DNA from: Clostridiales bacterium
GTDB lineage: Bacteria; Bacillota; Clostridia; Lachnospirales; Lachnospiraceae
Assembly: GCA_019423835.1 (NCBI GenBank)
Contig: JAHZAR010000016.1
Location: 1-5,686, forward strand
Reading direction: 5' to 3'
Length of the DNA stretch: 5,686 bases
In this document: in pieces, positions 1 to 5,686 of the stretch
Layout: each line of letters starts with the position of its first letter
How positions within the stretch are numbered: the first letter of the stretch is position 1
The notes under the pieces: model-generated
Database searches by the model: none
What the model was told of the DNA's origin: nothing
Seen by the model: only the letters and a program-made list of their open reading frames with translations
Translations under genes and position numbers: made by a program

Positions 1-300
1 GAGAAGGTAGTAGCACATGACGGCCCCGCAGAGAAACTCTCCCGGCGGCCCAAAAAGAAAACGGGCCGCCTGCAGAAGAGCCAGACTCATCCCCCCTGTC
101 ACCAGGACAACCCCTCCCGCAAGAATACTTCCGCCCATGAGCTCGCCTCTCTTTCCCGCCGGAAAGAGTCTCCTGAGCCATCGCTCCATCCACCCGATCA
201 GGCCCCCCAGCGCCCTGACCGGGTGGGGCATCGAATGGGGATCTCCGAAAAGGAAATCCAGCAAAAAACCAGCCACAGCAGCCGCAGCATAACTTGTCAT
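1..300 (-). CDS. cbiB: Adenosylcobinamide-phosphate synthase CbiB, N-terminal part (runs off the left edge)
   Basis: CbiB is an integral membrane enzyme of the inner membrane. It joins (R)-1-amino-2-propanol, or its phosphate, to the f side chain of adenosylcobyric acid to give adenosylcobinamide (phosphate). Only the first 100 codons are in the window and the reading frame is open to base 1. The N-terminus shows the family signature: a hydrophobic segment (about residues 4-18) running into DFLFGDP (15-21), then the HPVR motif (26-29) and GWMERWLR. A second hydrophobic segment lies at about residues 56-75. The family is usually 300-330 residues, so roughly two thirds is missing. The ATG at 298-300 was chosen because GGGAGG lies about 9 nt upstream on the minus strand and the protein begins right at the conserved region. 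It starts 49 bp after the CobU-like gene and is the last operon member visible. Identification is firm from motifs and context. Confidence 0.93.
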   Translation of the reverse strand, partial: MTSYAAAAVAGFLLDFLFGDPHSMPHPVRALGGLIGWMERWLRRLFPAGKRGELMGGSILAGGVVLVTGGMSLALLQAARFLFGPPGEFLCGAVMCYYLL

Positions 301-349
301 TTCTTTTGTCCTCCCGTCTGTTATCTTTCCGGCTGGTATGTTTCCTCTC

Positions 350-796
350 TTATTTCAGCCGCATCTCCAGCCCGCAGAGAATCCGGTAAACCTCCCTGGC
401 CTGGGCCGCCGCTCTCTGGCAGAAACGCCCCTCCCGCTCTCTGTAATCCCTCTCAAACGGATCCAGAGGCACGATCCCGCAGCCAATTTCATCAGCTGTC
501 AGAACCCTCTCCCTTCTCTCCTCCTTCTCCAGCTTTTCCATCTGTACAAGGAGGGCGCCGCCGAAATCCTCCGGATTTTCAGTTTTTCTCATGAGATACT
601 CAAACAGCTTCTCCACATGCAGGATCACATCGGCAGAAAGGAGGGCCTCATAAAGCTCCTCCATGCCGCCGGAGGCTCTCTCCTCTGCCGTCCTTCCATC
701 CAGCACAGAACTGCTCTCCATCCCGTTTACCCGGTTAAAATGTCTGAGGGCCGCCCTGCTTTTTCCCTGATGGCTTCCGCCGACAATCAAAATCAC
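350..796 (-). CDS. Short CobU-family P-loop protein (adenosylcobinamide kinase/guanylyltransferase paralogue)
   Basis: This 148-residue protein belongs to the CobU family (adenosylcobinamide kinase / adenosylcobinamide-phosphate guanylyltransferase) but is shorter than the usual 175-200 residues. The P-loop GGSHQGKS is at residues 6-13. The C-terminal half carries a clear CobU signature: DEIGCGIVP (102-110), then an R-D-Y-R-E-R-E-G-R-F block and A-x-x-A-x-E-V-Y-R-I-L-C-G-L to the end, as in NEVGxGIVP...RxxRDxxGRxNQ of classical CobU. The HRxxR block that holds the guanylylated histidine in Salmonella CobU is absent, with no equivalent between residues 20 and 60. The start is GTG with GGAGG 7 nt upstream. 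It lies 33 bp after cobS and 49 bp before cbiB. A second CobU gene lies at 1651-2274. A nucleotide-binding role in cobinamide activation is inferred. It could be kinase-only, a partner subunit of CobU, or a scavenging or regulatory variant. Family membership is solid; the specific activity is not. Confidence 0.8.
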   Translation of the reverse strand: MILIVGGSHQGKSRAALRHFNRVNGMESSSVLDGRTAEERASGGMEELYEALLSADVILHVEKLFEYLMRKTENPEDFGGALLVQMEKLEKEERRERVLTADEIGCGIVPLDPFERDYREREGRFCQRAAAQAREVYRILCGLEMRLK

Positions 797-829
797 TGTT
801 CTTCCTCCTCTCCTTTCGTTCCGGCTATC

Positions 830-1654
830 CTACGCAGGATAAAGCCATCCGCACAAAACGCATACGGCCAGCAGAAGAAGCTCGCAGACCTGCAGAAAAT
901 ATCCTGCCAGATCCCCGGTAATTCCGCCGAATTCCCTGCAGGCCATCCTGTGATACCAGGCGAACACGGCCCCCGCTGTCAGAATGCACAGCCCGCCCGG
1001 CAGGATGCTTCCAAAGAGCGCCCTTCCCATGGCGAGAAAATAGGCGGCCCCTGCCGCCAGGTAAAGTGCCATCACCAGCCTGACCGTCCGTTTCAGTGCC
1101 GCCTGTGAAAAGGAGGCCGCCAGTCCGTCCTTCTTGGCCATGGGAAAGGACACAACCGACATTCCGCTCAGCGCCCGCTCCGTCAGAAATGCACCGGAAA
1201 ATAAGAGGACGCTTCTCTGATCCAGCTCCGAAAACAGGGCTGCGTAAAAGAGCAGGTAGACACTGCAGCCGATAACGGCGAAGGCTCCTGCCCTGGGATC
1301 CTTTAAAATTTCCAGCTTTTTCTCCTTCGGCAGAAAGGATCTTCTGGCATCCGTCGTATCCAGAAACCCATCCATGTGGATTCCCCCTGTCACAAAAAGC
1401 GGCAGGGCCGTACCGGCCAGGGCTGTCCACAGGTTTCCTGCTCCCAGCTCCTTTGACAGATAAAAAAATGTACTGGCCAAACCTCCGATCAGAACGCCGA
1501 TCAGCGGAAAAAAGCACATGGTATACCGCATCCGCTCCTTGGTCCACTGAATCTGGGGCATGGGAACCCGCGAATACATAGACCAGGCAATTATAAAGCT
1601 GCCTGACAGGTCTTTAAACCCTCCTGCCGGCCTCCTGTCGCTCTCTTTTTTCAT
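830..1654 (-). CDS. cobS: Adenosylcobinamide-GDP ribazoletransferase (cobalamin synthase) CobS
   Basis: CobS is a polytopic membrane enzyme that joins adenosylcobinamide-GDP to alpha-ribazole (5'-phosphate), releasing GMP and completing the nucleotide loop of adenosylcobalamin (phosphate). The 274-residue protein has the metal-binding family motif GGIHMDGFLDTTDA (about 90-103), followed by EILKDPRAGAFA (115-126), the usual KDxRxGxxG region. Other family blocks are the early SRVPMP (28-33) and the C-terminal FGGITGDLAGY. Hydrophobic segments recur at about 48-65, 80-90, 122-140 and 185-240, ending in a very hydrophobic C-terminus. Length is slightly above the usual ~250, with a short polar N-terminal extension of about 15 residues. 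The ATG overlaps the cobU stop as ATGA, and GGAGG lies 9 nt upstream, inside the end of cobU, so translational coupling is likely. It is followed 33 bp later by the CobU-like gene. Identification is firm. Confidence 0.96.
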   Translation of the reverse strand: MKKESDRRPAGGFKDLSGSFIIAWSMYSRVPMPQIQWTKERMRYTMCFFPLIGVLIGGLASTFFYLSKELGAGNLWTALAGTALPLFVTGGIHMDGFLDTTDARRSFLPKEKKLEILKDPRAGAFAVIGCSVYLLFYAALFSELDQRSVLLFSGAFLTERALSGMSVVSFPMAKKDGLAASFSQAALKRTVRLVMALYLAAGAAYFLAMGRALFGSILPGGLCILTAGAVFAWYHRMACREFGGITGDLAGYFLQVCELLLLAVCVLCGWLYPA

Positions 1655-2274
1655 TCCGGCACACCTCCCTTTTGCCCTGCCTTCTGTCCTTCGCTCTGTC
1701 TTTCACGCTGTCCTTTGCTCCGTCTTTCGCCCTGTCCTTCACTGCCGCCATTTTCCTGCTTCCACAGAATGGGGAGTCCGTACACCACCTCCGTCACTGT
1801 CTGCGCCCGCCCGGCCAGAAAACAGTTCACCTCTCCCAGAAGGCGCCTGTACCGCTCCGTCTCCTCTCCGTAAAAACGCCCGTCCGAGCAGACTTCATTT
1901 GTCACCACAATGAGGTTCCGGGAAAGAGCCAGCAGATGCTCGATCCCCCTTGTGATTCTCACAAAAGCTCCCTCCTCCTGCCTGTAAAACTCGTTGCAGA
2001 CCAGGTTGGACATGCACTCTAAGAGAATCGTCGCCTTTCCCTTCTCCCATCCGTCAGGAAGCTCAAACTGTTCCAGATCCGAGAATACCTCCTCTGTTCT
2101 GAACTGCTTCCCCTCCCGCATCCGGCGGTGGCGTCTGACTCTCGCTCTTCCCTCCTCATCCCAGACCATCATGGTGGCCAGGTACAGCTTTCTCCCCGGC
2201 TCCGCCTGAAGGGCCAGCCCTTCCGCATACTCTGACTTTCCGCTTCCGCTTCCTCCCGTTACAACTGCAAGCAC
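1651..2274 (-). CDS. cobU: Adenosylcobinamide kinase / adenosylcobinamide-phosphate guanylyltransferase CobU, with repetitive C-terminal tail
   Basis: CobU phosphorylates adenosylcobinamide and then transfers GMP to it, giving the adenosylcobinamide-GDP used by CobS. It is cytosolic. The 207-residue protein has the P-loop GGSGSGKS (7-14), then YLAT (31-34) and the RRHRRMR block (47-53), whose His49 matches the guanylylated His46 of Salmonella CobU. LLECMSNLVCNE (84-95) corresponds to the Walker B-like segment and VTNEV (124-128) to the conserved NEV. The residues after NEV depart from the family: the usual GxGIVP is replaced by CSDGRFYGEE. The core ends at VVYGLPILWK (163-172). A tail of about 35 residues follows, rich in Gly, Gln, Glu, Arg and Lys and encoded partly by a 12-bp tandem repeat. 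The GTG start was chosen because it sits directly before the P-loop strand and AGGAG lies 8 nt upstream. The stop overlaps cobS as ATGA. A second CobU-like gene is two genes downstream. Confidence 0.92.
   Translation of the reverse strand: MLAVVTGGSGSGKSEYAEGLALQAEPGRKLYLATMMVWDEEGRARVRRHRRMREGKQFRTEEVFSDLEQFELPDGWEKGKATILLECMSNLVCNEFYRQEEGAFVRITRGIEHLLALSRNLIVVTNEVCSDGRFYGEETERYRRLLGEVNCFLAGRAQTVTEVVYGLPILWKQENGGSEGQGERRSKGQRERQSEGQKAGQKGGVPE
1684..1743. repeat. 12-bp tandem repeat, five imperfect copies, inside the 3' end of cobU
   Basis: Five consecutive 12-bp units start at 1684, 1696, 1708, 1720 and 1732. On the + strand they read ctgtccttcgct, ctgtctttcacg, ctgtcctttgct, ccgtctttcgcc and ctgtccttcact. 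The unit is a multiple of three, so copy-number change keeps the cobU frame. On the minus strand it encodes a degenerate four-residue repeat of the ERxS/KGQR/EGQK type in the polar CobU tail. The repeat ends about 30 bp before the cobU stop and the coupled cobS start. It looks like a slippage-prone microsatellite-type expansion rather than a mobile element. Confidence 0.85.
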
Positions 2275-2391
2275 AGCCCTCTCTCCTCTCTCAGCATCCC
2301 AAATCTCTCAGATTTTCTCTTCCAGGTACAAGCCTTCTCTTTCCTGCCGGCCATCCCTCTGCCCGGGGCTTTTAAGTCTCAGGAATTCCTC
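2275..2391. other. 117-bp cobT-cobU intergenic gap, the largest in the window
   Basis: This is the only non-coding stretch longer than 50 bp here. On the minus strand it begins with an AGGAGG sequence (2388-2393, overlapping the cobT stop) that has no ATG, GTG or TTG at proper spacing. A perfect 8-bp palindrome ggaattcc (2382-2389) and a 10-bp palindrome ctcctaggag (2389-2398) also lie at this end. Nearer cobU is a 6-bp inverted repeat with a 3-nt loop (2301-2315), then the cobU ribosome site. No run of T follows any hairpin on the minus strand, no convincing -35/-10 pair was found, and no B12-riboswitch element is visible. The cobU gene is therefore probably still transcribed with cobT by read-through. 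Confidence 0.6.
2301..2315 (-). repeat. Small perfect inverted repeat upstream of cobU
   Basis: The + strand reads aaatct-ctc-agattt, a perfect 6-bp inverted repeat with a 3-nt spacer, 26 bases upstream of the cobU GTG. The stem is AT-rich and short, so an RNA hairpin would be weak, and no T-tract follows it in the transcribed direction. It does not qualify as a terminator. An operator or a chance palindrome are both possible. Confidence 0.35.
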
Positions 2392-3504
2392 CTAGGAGAG
2401 GGGACGGTACTCCTCAATTTCAATCTCATGGAAGGTACTCATTTCCCTGTAAATACGAAGAGCCATATCGAGAAGGGGCATCACGGCTACCGCTCCCGTC
2501 CCTTCTCCCAGGCACATACCGGCAGCGATAGCCGGCCGGCAGCCAAGCTCCTCTAAAATCAGCTCACCGGCCGGCTCTGAGGAGACATGGGAGGCCAGCA
2601 TATAGCCGGAAGATAAGCCGCAGATCCTCTGGGCCATCAGCGCGGCCGTACCGGAAATAAATCCGTCAATCAGCACCGGCACACGGCACAGGGCGCCGCC
2701 CAGGAAAACGCCGGCAAGCCCTGCCAGATCAAGGCCGCCTACCTTTGAAAGAATATCGATCCCATCCTTTGGGTCAGGATGGCGGAGCATGATTCCTCTT
2801 CGTATTACGGATATCTTTTTCAGAAGGCCGTTGCTGTCAAGTCCCGCTCCCCTCCCTGTTACCAGGAACGGATCCACTTCCAGGGCAGCAGCCACTGCCG
2901 CGCTGCTGGTAGTCGTATTCCCGATTCCCATCTCTCCGGTAGCAATCAGCCCGTAGCCCTGTTTTTTCAGCTCCGCTGTAAGCTCGATTCCTGTTCTGAG
3001 GGCCAGGAGTACCTCACGCCTGGTCAGAGCCGGTTCCTTCAGGAAATTCCTGGTCCCTCTCCTGATTTTTCTGTCAAGGAGGGGGTAACATTCTCCCAGA
3101 GGGCCCAAATCCATCTCCACGCCGATATCCACCGGAAACACATCTGCCCCTGCCTGCTGTGCCATCAGACAGGCGCAGCTCTCGCCTCTGGTAAAGTTGG
3201 CCGTCACCACGGCCGTCACCTCTTTTCCGGTCTGGCTGATCCCTTCCTCCACAATCCCGTTGTCTGCGCACATAATGATTAACGCCCTTTTCCCAAAGTC
3301 CACCTGCGGCGTCCCCGTAATCTCTGCTATGCGGACAATGTCATCCTCCAGGACTCCCAGGCTTCTCAGAGGCTTTGCCACGCTGTCAAAACGTTTTCTG
3401 GCCTTAAACCCTGCCTCCCTGTCCGGCTCACCGATCTTTCCAAGCCGGCTCAGAAGCCAATCCGTCAGTTCCCTCTCTTCCAGCCTCTCCTGTTCCTCTG
3501 TCAC
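2392..3504 (-). CDS. cobT: Nicotinate-nucleotide--dimethylbenzimidazole phosphoribosyltransferase CobT
   Basis: CobT moves the phosphoribosyl group of nicotinate mononucleotide onto the lower-ligand base (dimethylbenzimidazole or a relative), giving alpha-ribazole phosphate for CobS. With the start chosen here it is 370 residues, near the usual ~350. Family motifs in order are MCADNGIVEEGIS (about 78-90), GTRNFLKEPALT (150-161), GEMGIGNTTT (190-199) and GEGTGA (333-338). The glutamate of the last motif is in the position of the catalytic base (Glu317 in Salmonella). The open frame extends to a GTG at 3550-3552, but that has no ribosome site and would overlap cbiA by 52 bp. The GTG at 3502-3504 has AGGAGG 8 nt upstream, overlaps the cbiA stop as GTGA, and removes 16 non-family residues. 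The stop is TAG at 2392-2394, followed by a 117-bp gap before cobU. Identification is firm. Confidence 0.95.
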   Translation of the reverse strand: MTEEQERLEERELTDWLLSRLGKIGEPDREAGFKARKRFDSVAKPLRSLGVLEDDIVRIAEITGTPQVDFGKRALIIMCADNGIVEEGISQTGKEVTAVVTANFTRGESCACLMAQQAGADVFPVDIGVEMDLGPLGECYPLLDRKIRRGTRNFLKEPALTRREVLLALRTGIELTAELKKQGYGLIATGEMGIGNTTTSSAAVAAALEVDPFLVTGRGAGLDSNGLLKKISVIRRGIMLRHPDPKDGIDILSKVGGLDLAGLAGVFLGGALCRVPVLIDGFISGTAALMAQRICGLSSGYMLASHVSSEPAGELILEELGCRPAIAAGMCLGEGTGAVAVMPLLDMALRIYREMSTFHEIEIEEYRPLS

Positions 3505-4916
3505 CGCAAAAACCTCCTCTCTGCTGCCTGAATCAGCCGCTTTTTCAGCCACGCTTCATTGGACGGGTAATACAGATGGGGAAATCCGCACAGCAGCGTA
3601 TCCGTCTGTACCATGCAGCGCCAGCTCCTGTCGGAGAGGGGCTTTCTGGCAATCCAGTCGCCGCCCTCCAGCTGTGTTTCCCAGTAATGGAATTCATGTC
3701 CCTTTATCTTCTCTCCATCCGGCCCCTCCAGTTCGATATATCCGAACCGCGAAAGCCGTTTCGTCCGGTACGCCCCGGCATCCACAAGTCCTGCCAGCTC
3801 GTACTGGTTTCCGTCTGCCCCCTCCAGCAGACGGTGAAGGTAAAGAAATCCCCCGCACTCTGCGAGAATCTGTTTTCCATTCCTGTGGGCCTGCCTGACG
3901 GAGTTTAACATCTGTCTGTTTTCCGAGAGCTCCTTTGCAAAATTTTCCGGATATCCGCCCCCAAACAGATAACCGTCTGCCTCGGGAAGCTCCCGATCCG
4001 AAAGCGGGCTGAAAAACACAAGCTCTGCCCCCAGTTCTTCCATGAGTCTTAAATTTTCCTGGTAGTAAAAGCAGAATGCCTGATCTCTTGCCACTCCGAT
4101 CCGGACCCTGCAGACACCCCTGGAAACGGACAGTATCCCGGAAGAGCTCCCGCTTTCCTTCTCCTCCTGAATCTCCGGTTTTCTGCCAATTGTCTGCCAG
4201 TCCGTCGGCTCGGCTGGCTTTCTGTCTCTTCTCCCCCTCCGGGCCAGGGCAATCAGCCCCTCCATATCGAGGCTCTCCTCCATCTGCTCCGCTAACCTCC
4301 CGATCCGCTCCCTGAGCCCCTCAATTTCTCCCGGAAGCATCAGTCCCAGATGGCGGCTTTCAATCACGCAGTCTTTCATTTCGGGAAGATACCCGTAAAC
4401 AGGAACGCCTGCCTTCTCAAGCACCGGCCTCAGCCTGCCGTAAAGCATGGGGGAGAGCCTGTTTAAAATCACTCCCTCGATCCCGCTGTCCTCCGCAAAT
4501 GAGACAAAGCCCCTGATAAGGGCTGCCAGAGAAACACTTGCTCCCCGGCAGTCTACCACCAGAACAGTGGGAGTGCCGGTGATGGCGGAGATGTCCCAGG
4601 CGCTGCCCTCTGACGAGACCGCGCCGATTCCGTCATAGTAGCCCATCACTCCCTCTATTACGGCAAAATCTGCCCCTGTCTCCCTCATCCTTCCGTCAAA
4701 CATCTGCCTGACCCCTTCTCTGCCGAGAAAAAAGCGGTCCAGGTTCCCGCCGGGGATTCCCAGCACATACTGGTGGAACATGGGGTCAATATAGTCGGGG
4801 CCGCATTTAAAGGCCGCAGGATGAATCCCCCGCCGTTTCAGGGCTTCCAGAAAACCGCAGGTGATCAGAGTTTTTCCGCTTCCGCTTTTAGGCGCGGCAA
4901 AGAGAATTCTTCTCAT
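3501..4916 (-). CDS. cbiA: Cobyrinate a,c-diamide synthase CbiA
   Basis: CbiA uses ATP and glutamine to amidate the a and c carboxylates of (cob)yrinic acid in the anaerobic B12 route. The 471-residue protein has the family's two domains. The N-terminal synthetase domain shows APKSGSGKT (8-16), KCGPDYIDPMFH (37-48), GNLD (57-60) and EGVMGYYDG (88-96). RHLGL (188-192) closes this domain. The C-terminal class I glutamine amidotransferase domain begins at IGVARDQAFCFYYQENL (273-289). It contains FGGGYPE, the nucleophile cysteine in AECGGFLYLHR (Cys354), GHEFHYWE, and a histidine in FPHLYYPSN (His447) in the catalytic position. A hydrophilic, charged linker of about 40 residues (226-266) separates the domains and probably accounts for its being slightly longer than the usual ~455. 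The ATG overlaps the cbiT stop as ATGA, with AGGAG about 8 nt upstream. Its own stop overlaps the cobT start. Identification is firm. Confidence 0.96.
   Translation of the reverse strand: MRRILFAAPKSGSGKTLITCGFLEALKRRGIHPAAFKCGPDYIDPMFHQYVLGIPGGNLDRFFLGREGVRQMFDGRMRETGADFAVIEGVMGYYDGIGAVSSEGSAWDISAITGTPTVLVVDCRGASVSLAALIRGFVSFAEDSGIEGVILNRLSPMLYGRLRPVLEKAGVPVYGYLPEMKDCVIESRHLGLMLPGEIEGLRERIGRLAEQMEESLDMEGLIALARRGRRDRKPAEPTDWQTIGRKPEIQEEKESGSSSGILSVSRGVCRVRIGVARDQAFCFYYQENLRLMEELGAELVFFSPLSDRELPEADGYLFGGGYPENFAKELSENRQMLNSVRQAHRNGKQILAECGGFLYLHRLLEGADGNQYELAGLVDAGAYRTKRLSRFGYIELEGPDGEKIKGHEFHYWETQLEGGDWIARKPLSDRSWRCMVQTDTLLCGFPHLYYPSNEAWLKKRLIQAAERRFLR
3513..3518 (-). promoter_or_regulatory. 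Ribosome binding site that fixes the cobT start
   Basis: On the minus strand this is a perfect AGGAGG, 8 nt before the GTG at 3502-3504 and lying inside the last codons of cbiA. The upstream in-frame GTG at 3550-3552 has no comparable sequence. This site and the GTGA overlap decide the cobT start. Confidence 0.8.
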
Positions 4917-5512
4917 GCTTCCTTCTCCTCCCCTCCAAAGCTGACCACATAAACAGGGTTCTGTCCCTGCATCAGGTGATAGCCTCCCGCCTTTCTGGCT
5001 CTGGAAACCTGTACGGATACGATCTCCGCATCCAGGGAGAGCTCTTCCAGCATGGAAATGACAGAGGCCAGAGTCTCCAGCGCGATGACATTAATCACTA
5101 CCCGCATGCAGGGGTTCAGCGACAGCAGCTCCTTTACAATCTCCTTCATATTCCCGGAGCTTCCCCCGATGAAGGCGTGAGTCACTTTTCCCTCCTGTCC
5201 TGTCTCCAGCTCTCTGCGGACAGCCGGATCTCTTAGGAGGGTGAGGGCCTCTCCCTCTCTCAGCGCAATCTTCCGGGTTCCTGCCTTCCTCCTGTTTTCC
5301 TCAAACAGCCTGGCAGCCTCCGCTTTTTTTTCAAAGGCAAAAACAAACTTTACGCCCCAGACAAGGGCGGCCTCCACAGAAACAGACCCTGTCCCTGCCC
5401 CGATGTCCAAAAGAACGGAATGGGAGTCCATCTCCAGCTTCGAGAGGGAAACGGCTCTTACCTCGCTTTTCGTCATCGGAACCTCTCCTCTGATAAACCA
5501 TTCATCTCTCAT
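4913..5512 (-). CDS. cbiT: Cobalt-precorrin-6B C15-methyltransferase (decarboxylating) CbiT
   Basis: CbiT uses S-adenosylmethionine to methylate C15 of the corrin ring and removes the carboxylate of the C12 acetate side chain, in the anaerobic B12 route. The 199-residue size is right for a stand-alone CbiT. The N-terminus carries the family block RGEVPMTKSEVRAVSLSKL (8-26). The class I methyltransferase SAM-binding motif LLDIGAGTGSVSVEAA is at 34-49, with an acidic residue (Glu61) at the end of the next strand. IGGSSGNM (115-122) and the C-terminal QVSRARKAGGYHLMQGQNPVYV (168-189) are typical of CbiT/CobL-C. The ATG was chosen because GGAGG lies 6 nt upstream. It follows cbiE after 49 bp and overlaps cbiA by an ATGA. 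CbiE and CbiT are separate proteins here, not the fused CobL seen in the aerobic route. Identification is firm. Confidence 0.95.
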   Translation of the reverse strand: MRDEWFIRGEVPMTKSEVRAVSLSKLEMDSHSVLLDIGAGTGSVSVEAALVWGVKFVFAFEKKAEAARLFEENRRKAGTRKIALREGEALTLLRDPAVRRELETGQEGKVTHAFIGGSSGNMKEIVKELLSLNPCMRVVINVIALETLASVISMLEELSLDAEIVSVQVSRARKAGGYHLMQGQNPVYVVSFGGEEKEA

Positions 5513-5561
5513 CTCATTCCTCCCTTTTCTCTCTTCTGCTTATGCGGCTGCCTGGAGCCTC

Positions 5562-5686
5562 TCACCATTCCCCTGCCGTATCTACTGCCAGAACCGCCAG
5601 GGTATCGGTGGAAACAAGGGTAAACTCCTCCACCGTCCCCTTCCGTATCCTCTCTTCCGGATAGGAGAGCCGTTCTCCGATAACAG
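5562..5686 (-). CDS. cbiE: Cobalt-precorrin-7 C5-methyltransferase CbiE, C-terminal end (partial)
   Basis: Only the last 40 codons and the TGA stop (5562-5564) are in the window; the gene enters from the right edge. The visible peptide contains GERLSYPEERIRKG followed by TVEEF and a hydrophobic LAVLAVD strand. This matches the C-terminal end of CbiE/CobL-N methyltransferases, where a GENLSYPDERIxRGT block precedes a final strand. CbiE methylates C5 of the corrin ring with S-adenosylmethionine, next to the C15 reaction of CbiT, so the position directly upstream of cbiT supports the call. The active-site and SAM-binding parts are outside the window and could not be checked. No in-frame fusion to cbiT exists, because the stop is followed by 49 bp with a ribosome site. 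Confidence 0.85.
   Translation of the reverse strand, partial: VIGERLSYPEERIRKGTVEEFTLVSTDTLAVLAVDTAGEW

Noticed and set aside
338..1108. Long + strand reading frame (256 codons) opposite the CobU-like gene and cobS
   Set aside because: It is antisense to two well-supported family genes, its translation is Pro/Ser/His-rich with no recognisable motif, and it has no good ribosome site. It arises from the C/T-rich complement of purine-rich coding strands.
825..1547. Minus-strand frame of 240 codons overlapping cobS in another frame
   Set aside because: The cobS frame carries all the family motifs. This frame gives a Gly/Arg-rich translation without family features and shares the same DNA.
2301..2315. 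Possible intrinsic terminator before cobU
   Set aside because: The stem is only 6 bp and AT-rich, and no T-tract follows it on the transcribed strand.
2259..2354. 31-codon minus-strand ATG frame in the cobT-cobU gap running into cobU
   Set aside because: It has no ribosome site at proper spacing (the purine run abuts the ATG), is out of frame with cobU, and its peptide has no recognisable feature.
2885..2900. GCCACTG-like string reminiscent of a cobalamin riboswitch box
   Set aside because: It lies within conserved cobT coding sequence, on the strand opposite the operon, with no other riboswitch elements nearby.
3197..3898. + strand frame of 233 codons opposite the cobT/cbiA junction
   Set aside because: It is antisense to conserved blocks of CobT and CbiA, and its composition is low-complexity Ser/Pro/Arg. 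It is a shadow frame.
301..5561. Identical 49-bp spacers before cbiB (301-349) and before cbiT (5513-5561)
   Set aside because: The lengths match but, apart from a GGAGG ribosome site in each, the sequences do not look similar. The match is treated as coincidence.

Overview
The window is a stretch of one cobalamin (vitamin B12) biosynthesis operon, with every supported gene on the minus strand. The gene set is that of the oxygen-independent (anaerobic, cobalt-early) route: separate CbiE and CbiT proteins, CbiA, and the nucleotide-loop genes. Strong AGGAGG-type ribosome sites, frequent GTG starts, very tight packing and purine-rich coding strands suggest an anaerobic Firmicute, probably a moderately GC-rich Clostridia/Lachnospiraceae member. 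That taxonomic guess is inference from style and gene order only.

In transcription order (right to left): the 3' end of cbiE (5562-5686), cbiT (4913-5512), cbiA (3501-4916), cobT (2392-3504), a 117-bp gap (2275-2391), cobU (1651-2274), cobS (830-1654), a short CobU-family paralogue (350-796), and the 5' part of cbiB (1-300). Three junctions are 4-nt stop/start overlaps, implying translational coupling: cbiT/cbiA (ATGA), cbiA/cobT (GTGA) and cobU/cobS (ATGA). The others have gaps of 33 to 49 bp, each containing a ribosome site.

The order follows the chemistry. CbiE and CbiT methylate the corrin ring at C5 and C15, with CbiT also decarboxylating the C12 acetate. CbiA amidates the a and c side chains. 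CbiB attaches the aminopropanol arm. CobU activates adenosylcobinamide to the GDP form, CobT makes alpha-ribazole phosphate from the lower-ligand base, and CobS joins the two at the membrane. No cobalamin riboswitch, promoter, terminator, RNA gene, mobile element or CRISPR array could be supported. The operon's leader and terminator probably lie outside the window.

Nothing here looks like a wholly new system. The points most worth a second look are two CobU-family proteins with complementary motif losses, a 12-bp tandem repeat that extends CobU with a polar tail, a cobT start better placed 48 nt downstream of the longest reading frame, and the cobT-cobU gap with an unused Shine-Dalgarno-like sequence.
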